From: Verrucomicrobiaceae bacterium
GTDB lineage: Bacteria; Verrucomicrobiota; Verrucomicrobiia; Verrucomicrobiales; Verrucomicrobiaceae
Direction: 5' to 3'
Assembly (NCBI GenBank): GCA_019694165.1
Contig: JAIBCL010000009.1
Location: forward strand, 1 to 64,000
DNA length: 64,000 nt
Below, in pieces: positions 1 through 9,161 of this stretch. The notes below the pieces were generated by a model that saw nothing but the letters and a program-made list of their open reading frames with translations, did no database searches and was not told the DNA's origin. A program made the translations under genes and the position numbers. Numbering within the stretch: the stretch's first letter is position 1; each line of letters opens with the position of its first letter.

Positions 1-2801
1 GCCGCAGTCGCCGCGATTCAGAGAAGCTTGAGGCGGATGCCGGCGAACGATCGCGCGATGACGACGGAGAGCCGCAGTCGCCGCGATTCAGAGAAGCTTG
101 AGGCGGGAGGGTGAGGCTGGTGACTTTCCGCGCGGTCACATCGCCGCAGTCGCCGCGATTCAGAGAAGCTTGAGGCGGATGCTCAATCGGTGGTGTGAGG
201 CTCACTGTGGCGGCCGCAGTCGCCGCGATTCAGAGAAGCTTGAGGCGGCACTGCCTGCTGCCGAGCGGCCGCCGCTGCCTGCTGCCGCAGTCGCCGCGAT
301 TCAGAGAAGCTTGAGGCGGATGACGGTGCGCGGAGAAGGCGCGCCGATCAAGGGCCGCAGTCGCCGCGATTCAGAGAAGCTTGAGGCGGTACGTCACGAA
401 CGACACGCCCGCCGTCCTCACCTTGCCGCAGTCGCCGCGATTCAGAGAAGCTTGAGGCGGAACACCAGCACCGGCGTCATCAGCGGCACGCCCACGCCGC
501 AGTCGCCGCGATTCAGAGAAGCTTGAGGCGGCTGCTGTATCACGACCGGCCTGCAGCCTCGGCGGAGCCGCAGTCGCCGCGATTCAGAGAAGCTTGAGGC
601 GGCACCCTGTCCAGTCACAAGCACAAGCTGGTTCTGGCCGCAGTCGCCGCGATTCAGAGAAGCTTGAGGCGGTATTGTGAGGAACGAGAGAAAAATAAGC
701 ATCCAAAGCCGCAGTCGCCGCGATTCAGAGAAGCTTGAGGCGGAGGGTCAACGCTGCTTGGAGTTGGCGTCCCCACCGGCCGCAGTCGCCGCGATTCAGA
801 GAAGCTTGAGGCGGAGCTACGCGCCGGGCATCGGTTTGATCCGCTACGGCCGCAGTCGCCGCGATTCAGAGAAGCTTGAGGCGGTGTTCGTCATCGAAGA
901 GGTTTCGCCTGAGTCGGTGGCCGCAGTCGCCGCGATTCAGAGAAGCTTGAGGCGGTCGGCCTCGGTGATGATGTCCTCGCGCTTGTCCTGGCCGCAGTCG
1001 CCGCGATTCAGAGAAGCTTGAGGCGGGGAACCGTGCCCGAGGTGAGGTTGCTGGCGTTGAGGCCGCAGTCGCCGCGATTCAGAGAAGCTTGAGGCGGTGC
1101 CCACCGCTGTGGGCGAGGCGCTGCATCACATCGCCGCAGTCGCCGCGATTCAGAGAAGCTTGAGGCGGCGCGCGCATCTGGGCACGATCTGGGAGCACGT
1201 CAAGCCGCAGTCGCCGCGATTCAGAGAAGCTTGAGGCGGTGAGTTGGCCGGATACGCTGCCCGCCGCAAACTCGGGCCGCAGTCGCCGCGATTCAGAGAA
1301 GCTTGAGGCGGTTCCAGCCCTTCCAGTGCCTCGTGTCCGCTTTCAGCCGCAGTCGCCGCGATTCAGAGAAGCTTGAGGCGGAAAGAAGAAAAAGAAACTC
1401 CCGCGCTCTCGGCGGCGCCGCAGTCGCCGCGATTCAGAGAAGCTTGAGGCGGAATCCATCATGTCTCAAGCTCTTCGTCATCAAGCAGCCGCAGTCGCCG
1501 CGATTCAGAGAAGCTTGAGGCGGATCGAAGAAACGGCACCTCCGCACGACAGCCGCGGCCGCAGTCGCCGCGATTCAGAGAAGCTTGAGGCGGTGGTCCT
1601 TCTCCCACGGCGCTACGATGCCGCCGCCGCCGCAGTCGCCGCGATTCAGAGAAGCTTGAGGCGGGCCCAATGTGCGGAATTGCAATTGACTGATTCCGCG
1701 CCGCAGTCGCCGCGATTCAGAGAAGCTTGAGGCGGTCCTTCAAGCTGCCGTGCCCCGTGGCGGCGAGCTGGCCGCAGTCGCCGCGATTCAGAGAAGCTTG
1801 AGGCGGCTGCTGGGCGTGGCGAACGGACTGGAGGACGTTGGCTGCCGCAGTCGCCGCGATTCAGAGAAGCTTGAGGCGGACCTCAGTGGCGACCCTTGGC
1901 GTCAGCCCTTCGGGCCGCAGTCGCCGCGATTCAGAGAAGCTTGAGGCGGATGGACAATCTCCGCGCGAATGGTGCGAGCCTCGCGCCGCAGTCGCCGCGA
2001 TTCAGAGAAGCTTGAGGCGGCAAACTTACCCGCTCACGTCCAAAAAGGCCGGACCGGCCGCAGTCGCCGCGATTCAGAGAAGCTTGAGGCGGAGTCGAGA
2101 GCGCCAGCTCCACGCCGCCTTTCTGGAAGCCGCAGTCGCCGCGATTCAGAGAAGCTTGAGGCGGCTTGAACCGCTGGTCTGCGCCCGGCTCGGTGCCAAG
2201 CCGCAGTCGCCGCGATTCAGAGAAGCTTGAGGCGGTCATCGCGGCCGAGTCCGGCTTCGCGCATCACATCGCCGCAGTCGCCGCGATTCAGAGAAGCTTG
2301 AGGCGGAATTCGGGTTCACGGTCAGCGGGCCGGTGCGCATGGCCGCAGTCGCCGCGATTCAGAGAAGCTTGAGGCGGGTATGTGGCGACAACATCACCTT
2401 CACCGTAATCTCGCCGCAGTCGCCGCGATTCAGAGAAGCTTGAGGCGGACCTTCCAGCCGTTGAAGGGAATGCTCGGCTACTGCCGCAGTCGCCGCGATT
2501 CAGAGAAGCTTGAGGCGGAACCATCGCGCACGAGATCACGCACGCGGTCGAGTGCCGCAGTCGCCGCGATTCAGAGAAGCTTGAGGCGGCGCCAAACGCC
2601 GGTTAAAAGCACTTGATCAATTAGCCGCAGTCGCCGCGATTCAGAGAAGCTTGAGGCGGTGATGCACTATTACCCCCACAACATCGGCGATTTCGCCGCA
2701 GTCGCCGCGATTCAGAGAAGCTTGAGGCGGACAGCGAAGATGGATAAGGTGTTAAGTGCACAAACGCCGCAGTCGCCGCGATTCAGAGAAGCTTGAGGCG
2801 G
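1..2801. CRISPR. CRISPR array, 40 repeats, truncated at left edge
   Basis: Forty copies of one 36-bp repeat (begins GCCGCAGTCGCCGCG, ends GCTTGAGGCGG) appear, with no mismatch noticed between copies. They start at 1, 71, 143, 213, 284 and so on to 2695 and 2766. The 39 complete spacers are 34-37 bp, mostly 35, and all look different. The array begins at the first base of the window, so it probably continues to the left. No cas gene lies in the 61 kb to the right. A 36-bp repeat with 34-37 bp spacers fits type I or III better than type II (spacers near 30 bp), but the repeat carries no GAAAC-type end and I cannot assign a type. Orientation is unknown: the right-most repeat is perfect, so there is no decayed trailer to mark the old end. 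Confidence 0.98.
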
Positions 2802-3001
2802 GCCGATGGGCGCATCGAGCCTCCGCCGCAGATGCGGTGCAGGTTGTCTTGTGCTCGGGTGCTGGTGGCTGGGGATGTCGCGGGAGGAATGGTTTCCATT
2901 CATCCCGCCATCAATGTTAATCGAGGTTTGCGCGGCGGTTTCTTCACCGCCAACCCACCTTGGCCTGTTGCTCTTTTCATGCGCAGGCACTGAGGAATCA
3001 C
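2802..3001. other. Right flank of the CRISPR array (possible leader)
   Basis: About 200 bp between the last repeat and the first MITE-like element. It is not AT-rich and holds no convincing gene. At 2825-2837 it reads GCCGCAGATGCGG, whose first seven bases match the repeat start; this could be a vestige of a repeat or chance. If the array is transcribed on the minus strand this segment would be the leader. Nothing in it settles that. Confidence 0.4.
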
Positions 3002-3153
3002 CAGGGCTTACGCATGAACCGAAAGCGCAAGCCTCAAATCTATGATTTGCCCCGCAGATTCAGAATTCCACAAATGGGTTCAGAAGAACTCTAATCCGTG
3101 GTTGTCCTGAATCCGTGGGAATTCACTCAGAAGCAATTCATGCGTCAACCCTG
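3002..3153 (+). mobile_element. MITE-like element, copy 1
   Basis: A 152-bp element with 12-bp-plus terminal inverted repeats: left end CAGGGCTTACGCATGAA, right end TTCATGCGTCAACCCTG. It is flanked by a 9-bp direct repeat AGGAATCAC at 2993-3001 and 3154-3162, which is a target-site duplication. The interior carries the near-palindrome CAAATCTATGATTTG. No ORF of transposase size is present, so it must be mobilised in trans. It sits 200 bp from the CRISPR array. Confidence 0.9.
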
Positions 3154-3182
3154 AGGAATCACATGCCATACGGAGAAACATG

Positions 3183-3213
3183 TTGCGCTTCCCGGGTCGT
3201 CAGGCAGTATACC
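3183..3213 (+). promoter_or_regulatory. Possible promoter for initiator tRNA
   Basis: TTGCGC at 3183-3188 and TATACC at 3208-3213 are spaced 19 bp apart. The second box ends 13 bp before the tRNA. The match to sigma-70 boxes is only fair, so this is a suggestion. Confidence 0.3.
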
Positions 3214-3226
3214 GGCCCATTTCAAC

Positions 3227-3303
<77 letters not shown>

Positions 3304-3312
3304 ATTTCAAAG

Positions 3313-3348
3313 GCCCTGGTCGTGCAAAAATGACCAGGGCTTTTTTTT
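3313..3348 (+). terminator. Rho-independent terminator after tRNA-fMet
   Basis: A perfect 9-bp stem GCCCTGGTC / GACCAGGGC (3313-3321 and 3332-3340) with a 10-nt loop is followed by eight T at 3341-3348. It lies 9 bp after the tRNA CCA end. Confidence 0.95.
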
Positions 3349-3433
3349 CGCGAAACGCGAGCCGGTGCTTGACCTGCCCGAACAAACAATTCAACCTCTC
3401 TAAGAAATCAGAATCAAAGCCCGTACGCTTCCC

Positions 3434-4351
3434 ATGCCGCACGTTCCGATCCTTCCACTGCCGCCACGTTTCTACGGGATAACCCGTCTGAGCCTGTGCA
3501 CCGCCCTCGCGCTGGCGCTGACGATTTCGGGGGCGAACGCATCGATCACCGCCGGCGGCATCGCGATCCTGGGCTATACGGACCACAATGACTCGCTGGA
3601 GGACAGCTTTTCCATCGCCACGCTGCAAGTCGTCACCGCAGGGACGACACTCTACTTCACCGACAACGGCTGGCACACGTTGGATGGTTTTTATGGCGCC
3701 AGCAACACGAACGGCAACGGCAACGAGACGCTCATCAAGCTCACTTTCAATCAGGATGTGGGAGGCGGTCAGATCCTGCGTGCCGGCTATGACACCGCGG
3801 CGGTCACATGGGACGTCTCCAGCGACATTGGCGCTTCCAACGGGGACAAATTCAGTCTCCTGGGCCTCTCTCATGCCTCGGGTGAGCAGATCTATGCGTT
3901 CGAGGCCGGCCCGGGGCTGCCACTTATGAATGTGAGCAATCATGTTTACGTGCTCGACTTCGGCGACTTCAGCAATCCGGGGTTCGAGGACGCGGACTCG
4001 ACCGCCAAGGGCAACGTGCCCACGGGCCTGTCCGTCGTGGCGAACACGGCGGTGACGCTGCCGGATCCGTCCTTCGGCAGCGATCCAAACGATTTCCACA
4101 ACGGCACGTTCGCCCTGAACATGGCAGATGCCGACGTCATTGCCTTGAATGCATCCGGGGGCACAAGGGCACAGTGGCTGGCGCTCATCGCCGACAGCAC
4201 GAACTGGTTGAAGTCAAATTACGAAGACAATCCCGATGATGATGCCGAGGCGCAATTGAGCACGCTGCATGTGCTTGGTGTGCCTGAGCCTTCACGAATG
4301 GTGCTGGCGGTCTTCGCGTGGATTCCGGTGCTTTTCCGCAGGCGGCGGTGA
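3434..4351 (+). CDS. PEP-CTERM sorting-domain secreted protein
   Basis: A 305-residue exported protein of unknown function. Residues about 15-37 form a signal peptide (hydrophobic LCTALALALTISGANA). The C-terminus is a classic PEP-CTERM tripartite tag: VPEPS, a hydrophobic stretch LAVFAWIPVLF, then RRRR. In bacteria with exosortase such tags are cleaved and the protein is attached to or released at the outer surface. The mature part is Gly/Asn/Asp-rich with short beta-type segments (TLYFTDNGW, LIKLTFNQDV), as in lamin-tail-like or adhesive beta domains. No exosortase is in the window. The start at 3434 is the only Met upstream of the signal core. Confidence 0.88.
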   Translation: MPHVPILPLPPRFYGITRLSLCTALALALTISGANASITAGGIAILGYTDHNDSLEDSFSIATLQVVTAGTTLYFTDNGWHTLDGFYGASNTNGNGNETLIKLTFNQDVGGGQILRAGYDTAAVTWDVSSDIGASNGDKFSLLGLSHASGEQIYAFEAGPGLPLMNVSNHVYVLDFGDFSNPGFEDADSTAKGNVPTGLSVVANTAVTLPDPSFGSDPNDFHNGTFALNMADADVIALNASGGTRAQWLALIADSTNWLKSNYEDNPDDDAEAQLSTLHVLGVPEPSRMVLAVFAWIPVLFRRRR

Positions 4352-4470
4352 CGGCACTGGTGTGAGGGCGCGGGCGCGGACGTCATCGGGACCATGGCCG
4401 GCGTTTGATTCGGTCTGCCGAAACTCTTTTCTCTTGTCCGCCCTTCTCCCCGCGCCCACGATGCGCGCCC

Positions 4471-7065
4471 ATGAAACGCACCGTCTTGATCGCTGGATTG
4501 CTGGGGCTGGCTTGGCCGGCCGGAAGTATTGCTCATGCCGCGGAGGCATTTGAAGCCGCGCTCGGTAGAGAATCGGAACTGCCCCGTGGCAAGGAGGCCG
4601 ACGGCATCCGTGGCGACTTTGTTTTGCGCAATGACAAGATCGAGGCCGTGATCTCGCACAATGCGCCGCGTCGCCGCGCAAACATGAGCACGTTTTACGG
4701 TGATGACGGCGTGACGCCCGGCCTGCTTTACGATCTAACGCTGCGTGGCGCGAACAATGACCAGCTCGTTGCCTATGGTCCCTGTGGTCACGGGCCGGTG
4801 AGTTATGTGAAGACCGTCGCGACCAAGGAAGACGGAACGGCAGCGGTGGAGTCGGTGACCACGGCGGCGAAGAATGGCGGCGTCTTCAAGCGGACGGAGT
4901 ATCGCGTTCGCGACGGACTCGCGGGCGTTTTTGTCACGACCATTCTCCGCAATGAGACGGACAAGCCACAAAAGGTCAGCACCAAGGACGATCTCACGCG
5001 CTTCGAGTCCGATGGCGATCTCGACGGATGGATCCGCTGGATGGATGCGATCAATCCGGCTCACAAGTGCGGCTATGCGCGCGCGAATCTCAAGGTGACG
5101 GGCGCGGACAAGATCGGCGGCGATGTCGAGATCGCTCCCGGCAAGGAAGTCGTGATCTCGCGCTTCTTCGCGGTCGGTCGCTCACCCGCGGAAGCGGTGG
5201 GTGAGGCCCTCGCAGCGAAAGGCGAGAAAGTCGCGACCGTGCGCGGCACGCTGAAGAATGCGGATGGCTCACCGATCACCAGCGCGAGCGTGCTGGTGCC
5301 AAATGGCAAAACGAAACTGAAGGCCTATCCCGATGACAAAGGTGTCTTCACCTTTAAAGCAGCGCCGGGACCGCTCGTGCTCGATGTCGAGGACATCGGT
5401 CGCGAACCCGCGAGCATTCAGCTCACGGTGCCCGACAGCGGCGAGATCACCGCGCCTGCGGTGGCGATGAAGGCAGCCACGCGCATCCGCTTCGACATCA
5501 CCGATGAGAAAGGCGTGTCGATGCCGGTGAAGGCGCACTTTGAGCCGCTCGATGAAGGCGCGCCGAAGCTCGATCTCGGGCCGAAGCACCGCGCGCATGG
5601 TTGCGTGGATCAATACTTCTCGGAAAAAGGCCAGTTCACCGTGCAGCTCCCGACGGGCAAGTATCGCGTGTTCGTCGTTCGCGGGCCGGAGTATGACCAC
5701 ATCATGAAAGAGGTGGAGCTGAAGCCGGCGCAGGAGTTTGTGCTGAAGGGCAAGCTCACGCGCGTGGTCGATACCAAAGGCTGGATCAGCATGGACCCGC
5801 ACAATCACTCCACGCCGAGCGGCGACAACGTGTGCGACACCGACGGCCGCCTGATCAATCTCGCCGCCGAGCACATCGAGTTTGCGCCAACGACGGAGCA
5901 CAATCGCTTCTACGACTGGAAGCCGCTCATCGAGAAGCTCGGCCTCGCGCCCTTCATGAGCACCGTGCCCGGCGTCGAACTCACAGGCCGCCGCGCGCAC
6001 TTCAATTCCTTCCCCTTCACGCCTGATCCGATGCTGCAAGACGGCGGCGCGCCGGAGTGGAACGACGACCCGCGCATCAATGCGCTCACGCTCCGCCGCT
6101 GGCAGACCGAAGAGCCGACACGTTGGATTCAGATCAATCATCCCGATCTGCCGAACCTCTTCGTCGATCGCGACAGCGACGGCATCGCTGACGGCGGCTT
6201 CGTCGGCATCGGCGGCATGATCGACGGCTACGAGTCGCAGAATGGGGCCGGCACCGACATCCTCTACGGCGCACCCTTCAAAGTCAGCCGGACCGCCGGC
6301 TCGCTCGCCGCGAAGGCATCGTTCGTGCGCGAATTCATCTGGCTGCAGCTGTTGAACCAAGGCCATCGCATCACCGCCGTCGGCGTCGCGGACGCGCACT
6401 CGGTCTATGGCAATGGCGTCGGCTGCTGGCACAACTATGTGCCGAGCACGACCGATGATCCCGCGAAGATTTCCTGGCCCGAGGTCTCAGCGCACATGAA
6501 GAAGGGCCATCTCATCCTTTCGTCCGGTCCTTATCTCGAAGTCACCACCGCCGACGGCCACATCGCCGGCGAGGATGTTCGCGGCAATGGCGGCATCGAC
6601 CTCAAGGTGAAGGTGCAATGCAACACATGGGCCGGCATCGATCGCGTGCAGATCCTCGTGAACGGCCGCCCCGAGCCGAAGCTGAATTTCACCCGCGCCG
6701 CGAACCCCGACATGTTAGGCAAAGGCGTCGTGCAATTTGACCGCACCATCCACGTGCCGCTCCAGCAGGATGCGCACCTCATCGTCGTCGCCACCAGCGA
6801 GAGCGAGACGCTGAAGATCGGCTACGGCACCAGCGACTACGCCAAGATGCGCCCCATGGCCTACAACAATCCCATCTACGTCGATATCGACGGCCACGGC
6901 TTCACGCCGAACGGTGATACCCTCGGCTACGAACTGCCCGGCATGAAAATCGATGCGGACAAGGCGCGCGAGAAACTCATCCGTGGTGGCTTGATGAAAG
7001 CCGAGCCGCAGAAGCCCGAAGCGAAAAAGGAGGAAGTGAAGCCGGCGAAGCCCGCGAAACCTTGA
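4471..7065 (+). CDS. Secreted PHP-domain metallohydrolase (CehA/McbA-like)
   Basis: An 864-residue protein with signal peptide MKRTVLIAGLLGLAWPAGSIAHA. I chose the ATG at 4471 because the 22 residues that could precede it are not signal-like. Residues about 240-290 resemble a carboxypeptidase regulatory-like beta domain (RGTLKNADGSPITSASVLV). The catalytic region begins near residue 440 with DPHNHSTPSGDN (H444, H446), then TTEHNR (H477) and GVADAHS (H643). These are the metal-binding histidines and acids expected of the PHP/CehA family, which hydrolyses phosphoesters or carbamates. The C-terminal tail is a low-complexity Lys/Pro/Glu run. Substrate unknown. The next gene starts 89 bp downstream on the same strand. 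Confidence 0.82.
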   Translation: MKRTVLIAGLLGLAWPAGSIAHAAEAFEAALGRESELPRGKEADGIRGDFVLRNDKIEAVISHNAPRRRANMSTFYGDDGVTPGLLYDLTLRGANNDQLVAYGPCGHGPVSYVKTVATKEDGTAAVESVTTAAKNGGVFKRTEYRVRDGLAGVFVTTILRNETDKPQKVSTKDDLTRFESDGDLDGWIRWMDAINPAHKCGYARANLKVTGADKIGGDVEIAPGKEVVISRFFAVGRSPAEAVGEALAAKGEKVATVRGTLKNADGSPITSASVLVPNGKTKLKAYPDDKGVFTFKAAPGPLVLDVEDIGREPASIQLTVPDSGEITAPAVAMKAATRIRFDITDEKGVSMPVKAHFEPLDEGAPKLDLGPKHRAHGCVDQYFSEKGQFTVQLPTGKYRVFVVRGPEYDHIMKEVELKPAQEFVLKGKLTRVVDTKGWISMDPHNHSTPSGDNVCDTDGRLINLAAEHIEFAPTTEHNRFYDWKPLIEKLGLAPFMSTVPGVELTGRRAHFNSFPFTPDPMLQDGGAPEWNDDPRINALTLRRWQTEEPTRWIQINHPDLPNLFVDRDSDGIADGGFVGIGGMIDGYESQNGAGTDILYGAPFKVSRTAGSLAAKASFVREFIWLQLLNQGHRITAVGVADAHSVYGNGVGCWHNYVPSTTDDPAKISWPEVSAHMKKGHLILSSGPYLEVTTADGHIAGEDVRGNGGIDLKVKVQCNTWAGIDRVQILVNGRPEPKLNFTRAANPDMLGKGVVQFDRTIHVPLQQDAHLIVVATSESETLKIGYGTSDYAKMRPMAYNNPIYVDIDGHGFTPNGDTLGYELPGMKIDADKAREKLIRGGLMKAEPQKPEAKKEEVKPAKPAKP

Positions 7066-7154
7066 GCAACGCAGCCGGCGCGCGAGCCGGCAATGGCCGG
7101 CAGATCGAGAATGCTGATAGCCTGATTGCCCGCCCGTGCCACTACCATCGCAGC

Positions 7155-8054
7155 ATGAATCCATCCCGCAGATCATTCATTCAGAAGCTCGGCGCCGCGA
7201 GCCTGGCGGTCGCGGCCGGCCGTGCAGGAGCCCAGCAGTCCACGCGGAAGCTCCGCAAAGGCTATATGATGGGTACCTTCCCGGACAAGAAGCTTCCGCT
7301 TCTTGAGCGCTTTCGCATGCTGAAGGAGACCGGGTTTGACGGCGTGGAGCCGGCGATCTCGGAGGACCCGGAGGAGGTGTTGCGGGCGCGTGATGCCACG
7401 GGCCTGCAGATTGCATCGATGAGCTGCGGCGGGGCGAGCCGGATGTTCGCTAGCGCTCTACCGCCCGCGCGGGCCAAGGCGGTGGACGAATTGAAGGCCG
7501 GGCTGCGCAATGCGAAACGCTACGGCATCCGCTCCATCCTCGTGGTGCCGGGTGTCGTGGACGAAAAGACCACCTACCGGCAGAACTGGGACCGCTGCAC
7601 TGAGTGCATCAAGGCGTGCGTGCCGGTGGCGGAGGAAGCCGGCGTGAAGATGGCCGTCGAGAACGTCTGGAACAATTTTCTCCAGAGTCCGATGGAGTGC
7701 GTGCAGTTCATCGACCAGTTCGGCACCGACAAGGTGGCGATGCATTTTGACATCGGGAACATGATGTCCCTGGGCTGGCCCGAGCAGTGGATCGAGATCA
7801 TCGGCAGGCGCATCGCTTGCATCCATATCAAGGAATTCAGTCGCACGAAGATGATGGAGGAAGGGAAACGCAAAGGCTTCGAGGTCGAGTATCTCGAAGG
7901 CGACAACGACTGGCCCGCGATCATGCAGGCGCTGCGCGGCATCGACTACGACGGCTGGGCCATCGTCGAGCCCGCGTTCCGTCCGAAGGACATCGAAATC
8001 CGCGCGCGTCTCGGCGAAATCTCGAAGCGCCTGGACAAGATACTGGCGTCGTGA
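7155..8054 (+). CDS. Tat-exported xylose-isomerase-like TIM-barrel protein, paralogue A
   Basis: A 299-residue sugar phosphate isomerase/epimerase-family protein (AP endonuclease 2 fold). The N-terminus MNPSRRSFIQKLGAAS has a twin-arginine motif and a hydrophobic stretch ending at AGAQ, so it is exported through Tat. The barrel shows the metal-site strands VENVWNNF (Glu about 169), MHFDIGN (about 196-201) and CIHIKEF (His about 224). Such proteins act on sugars or inositol derivatives; the substrate cannot be read here. The start at 7155 is the Met directly before the Arg-Arg motif. It is about half identical by eye to the next gene, so the two are tandem duplicates. Confidence 0.85.
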   Translation: MNPSRRSFIQKLGAASLAVAAGRAGAQQSTRKLRKGYMMGTFPDKKLPLLERFRMLKETGFDGVEPAISEDPEEVLRARDATGLQIASMSCGGASRMFASALPPARAKAVDELKAGLRNAKRYGIRSILVVPGVVDEKTTYRQNWDRCTECIKACVPVAEEAGVKMAVENVWNNFLQSPMECVQFIDQFGTDKVAMHFDIGNMMSLGWPEQWIEIIGRRIACIHIKEFSRTKMMEEGKRKGFEVEYLEGDNDWPAIMQALRGIDYDGWAIVEPAFRPKDIEIRARLGEISKRLDKILAS

Positions 8055-8078
8055 GGCGTAGTGTTCCGCGAATTATCC

Positions 8079-8144
8079 AGTGTTCAGTCTTCGGTGTTCA
8101 GCGATGCTTCGCGGTCGCAAACCGAATGCTGAATACTGAACACT
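8079..8144. repeat. Palindromic intergenic repeat
   Basis: Between the two isomerase-like genes. Left arm GTGTTCAGT...GTTCAGC and right arm GCTGAATACTGAACAC are complementary with a small insertion in the left arm, forming an imperfect long hairpin. It belongs to the class of short palindromic repeats seen elsewhere in this window but has a different core. Confidence 0.6.
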
Positions 8145-8166
8145 AACCACCGCACACTTACCCACC

Positions 8167-9066
8167 ATGACCACCCGCCGCTCCTTCCTTGCCTCCGCCG
8201 CTGCCACTGCTGCATCGGGATTTGTCGTTTCCAGTCGTGCCCAGGCTGCTGGGAAGACGCGCAACATCAGGAAGGCGATCATGTACAGCACGATCAAATC
8301 GGCGGAGAAAAGCGTGCTCGGGAAATTCAAGGCGGCAAAAGAGGCAGGTTACGAGGGCGTGGAGGCCAACGGAGGAATGAACCAGCAGGAGGTTCTGGAC
8401 GCATATGGCCAGACCGGTCTGAAGGCTGCCAGCGTGTGCTGCCACACGCATTGGAAGCAGACGCTCACGCATCCCGACGAAAAGATTCGTGAGGAAGGAC
8501 TGCAAGGCGTGCTCCAGACCCTGCGCGATGCCAAGGCATACGGCGCCACATCGATCCTCGTCGTGCCGGGCGTGTGCAATGAAACCACGGCCTATGACGA
8601 GGCGTGGGAGCGCTCCGTCACCCAGATCAAGAAGGCCGTGCCGCTCGCCAAGGAACTCGGCGTGGCCATCTCCATCGAGAACGTCTGGAACAATTTCATC
8701 CTCTCGCCGCTCGAAGCGGTGCGCTTCCTCGATGAAATCGGCGAGAAGCCGGACGTGGTCGGCTGGCATTTCGACATCGGCAACGTACTCCGTTACGGCT
8801 GGCCCGAGCAGTGGATCAAGGTGCTCGGCCACCGAATCAACCGCATCCATGTGAAGGAATACAGCACCAAGAAGATGAGGGAGGAAGGCGTGGCAAAGGG
8901 CTTCGACGTCGATCTCATGGAGGGCGACAACAACTGGCCCGCCATCATGGCCGCGCTCGATGGTGCAGGCTACGAAGGCTGGGCCATCTCCGAGCAGGGC
9001 ATCAAGCTGCTCCCCGGTGGCATGAAGAGCCTGACCGAGCGGATGGACAAGATTCTGGCTCTCTAA
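8167..9066 (+). CDS. Tat-exported xylose-isomerase-like TIM-barrel protein, paralogue B
   Basis: A 299-residue paralogue of the preceding protein, with signal MTTRRSFLASAAATAASGFVV. The same barrel motifs recur: SIENVWNNF (Glu about 171), WHFDIGN, RIHVKEYS and a C-terminal pair EGWAISEQG. The shared phrase EGDN(D/N)WPAIM shows recent common origin. Tandem copies may have split substrates or form a heteromer. The start is the first Met before the twin arginines. It is followed after 95 bp by the sigma factor gene. Confidence 0.85.
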   Translation: MTTRRSFLASAAATAASGFVVSSRAQAAGKTRNIRKAIMYSTIKSAEKSVLGKFKAAKEAGYEGVEANGGMNQQEVLDAYGQTGLKAASVCCHTHWKQTLTHPDEKIREEGLQGVLQTLRDAKAYGATSILVVPGVCNETTAYDEAWERSVTQIKKAVPLAKELGVAISIENVWNNFILSPLEAVRFLDEIGEKPDVVGWHFDIGNVLRYGWPEQWIKVLGHRINRIHVKEYSTKKMREEGVAKGFDVDLMEGDNNWPAIMAALDGAGYEGWAISEQGIKLLPGGMKSLTERMDKILAL

Positions 9067-9161
9067 CACCGTCCAGTTGGGAATGGAGCGCCAAAAAAAG
9101 GCCGGAATATGAACCGCCGGACCGCCTCTCATTCGCGATGCCCTTCGCCGGGCATTCCCCA

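Noticed and set aside
98..2616. Open frames of 60-142 codons across the CRISPR array on both strands
   Set aside because: They are made of repeat translations (AAVAAIQRSLRR, RSRRDSEKLEA, PQASLNRGDCG) and follow from the 36-bp repeat lacking stops.
1..2801. Assignment of the array to type II or V
   Set aside because: Spacers of 34-37 bp are long for type II, and no Cas9/Cas12 gene or tracrRNA-like anti-repeat was seen.
5269..6432. 387-codon minus-strand frame opposite the PHP metallohydrolase
   Set aside because: Antisense shadow caused by high GC in the third codon position; the plus-strand protein has catalytic motifs.
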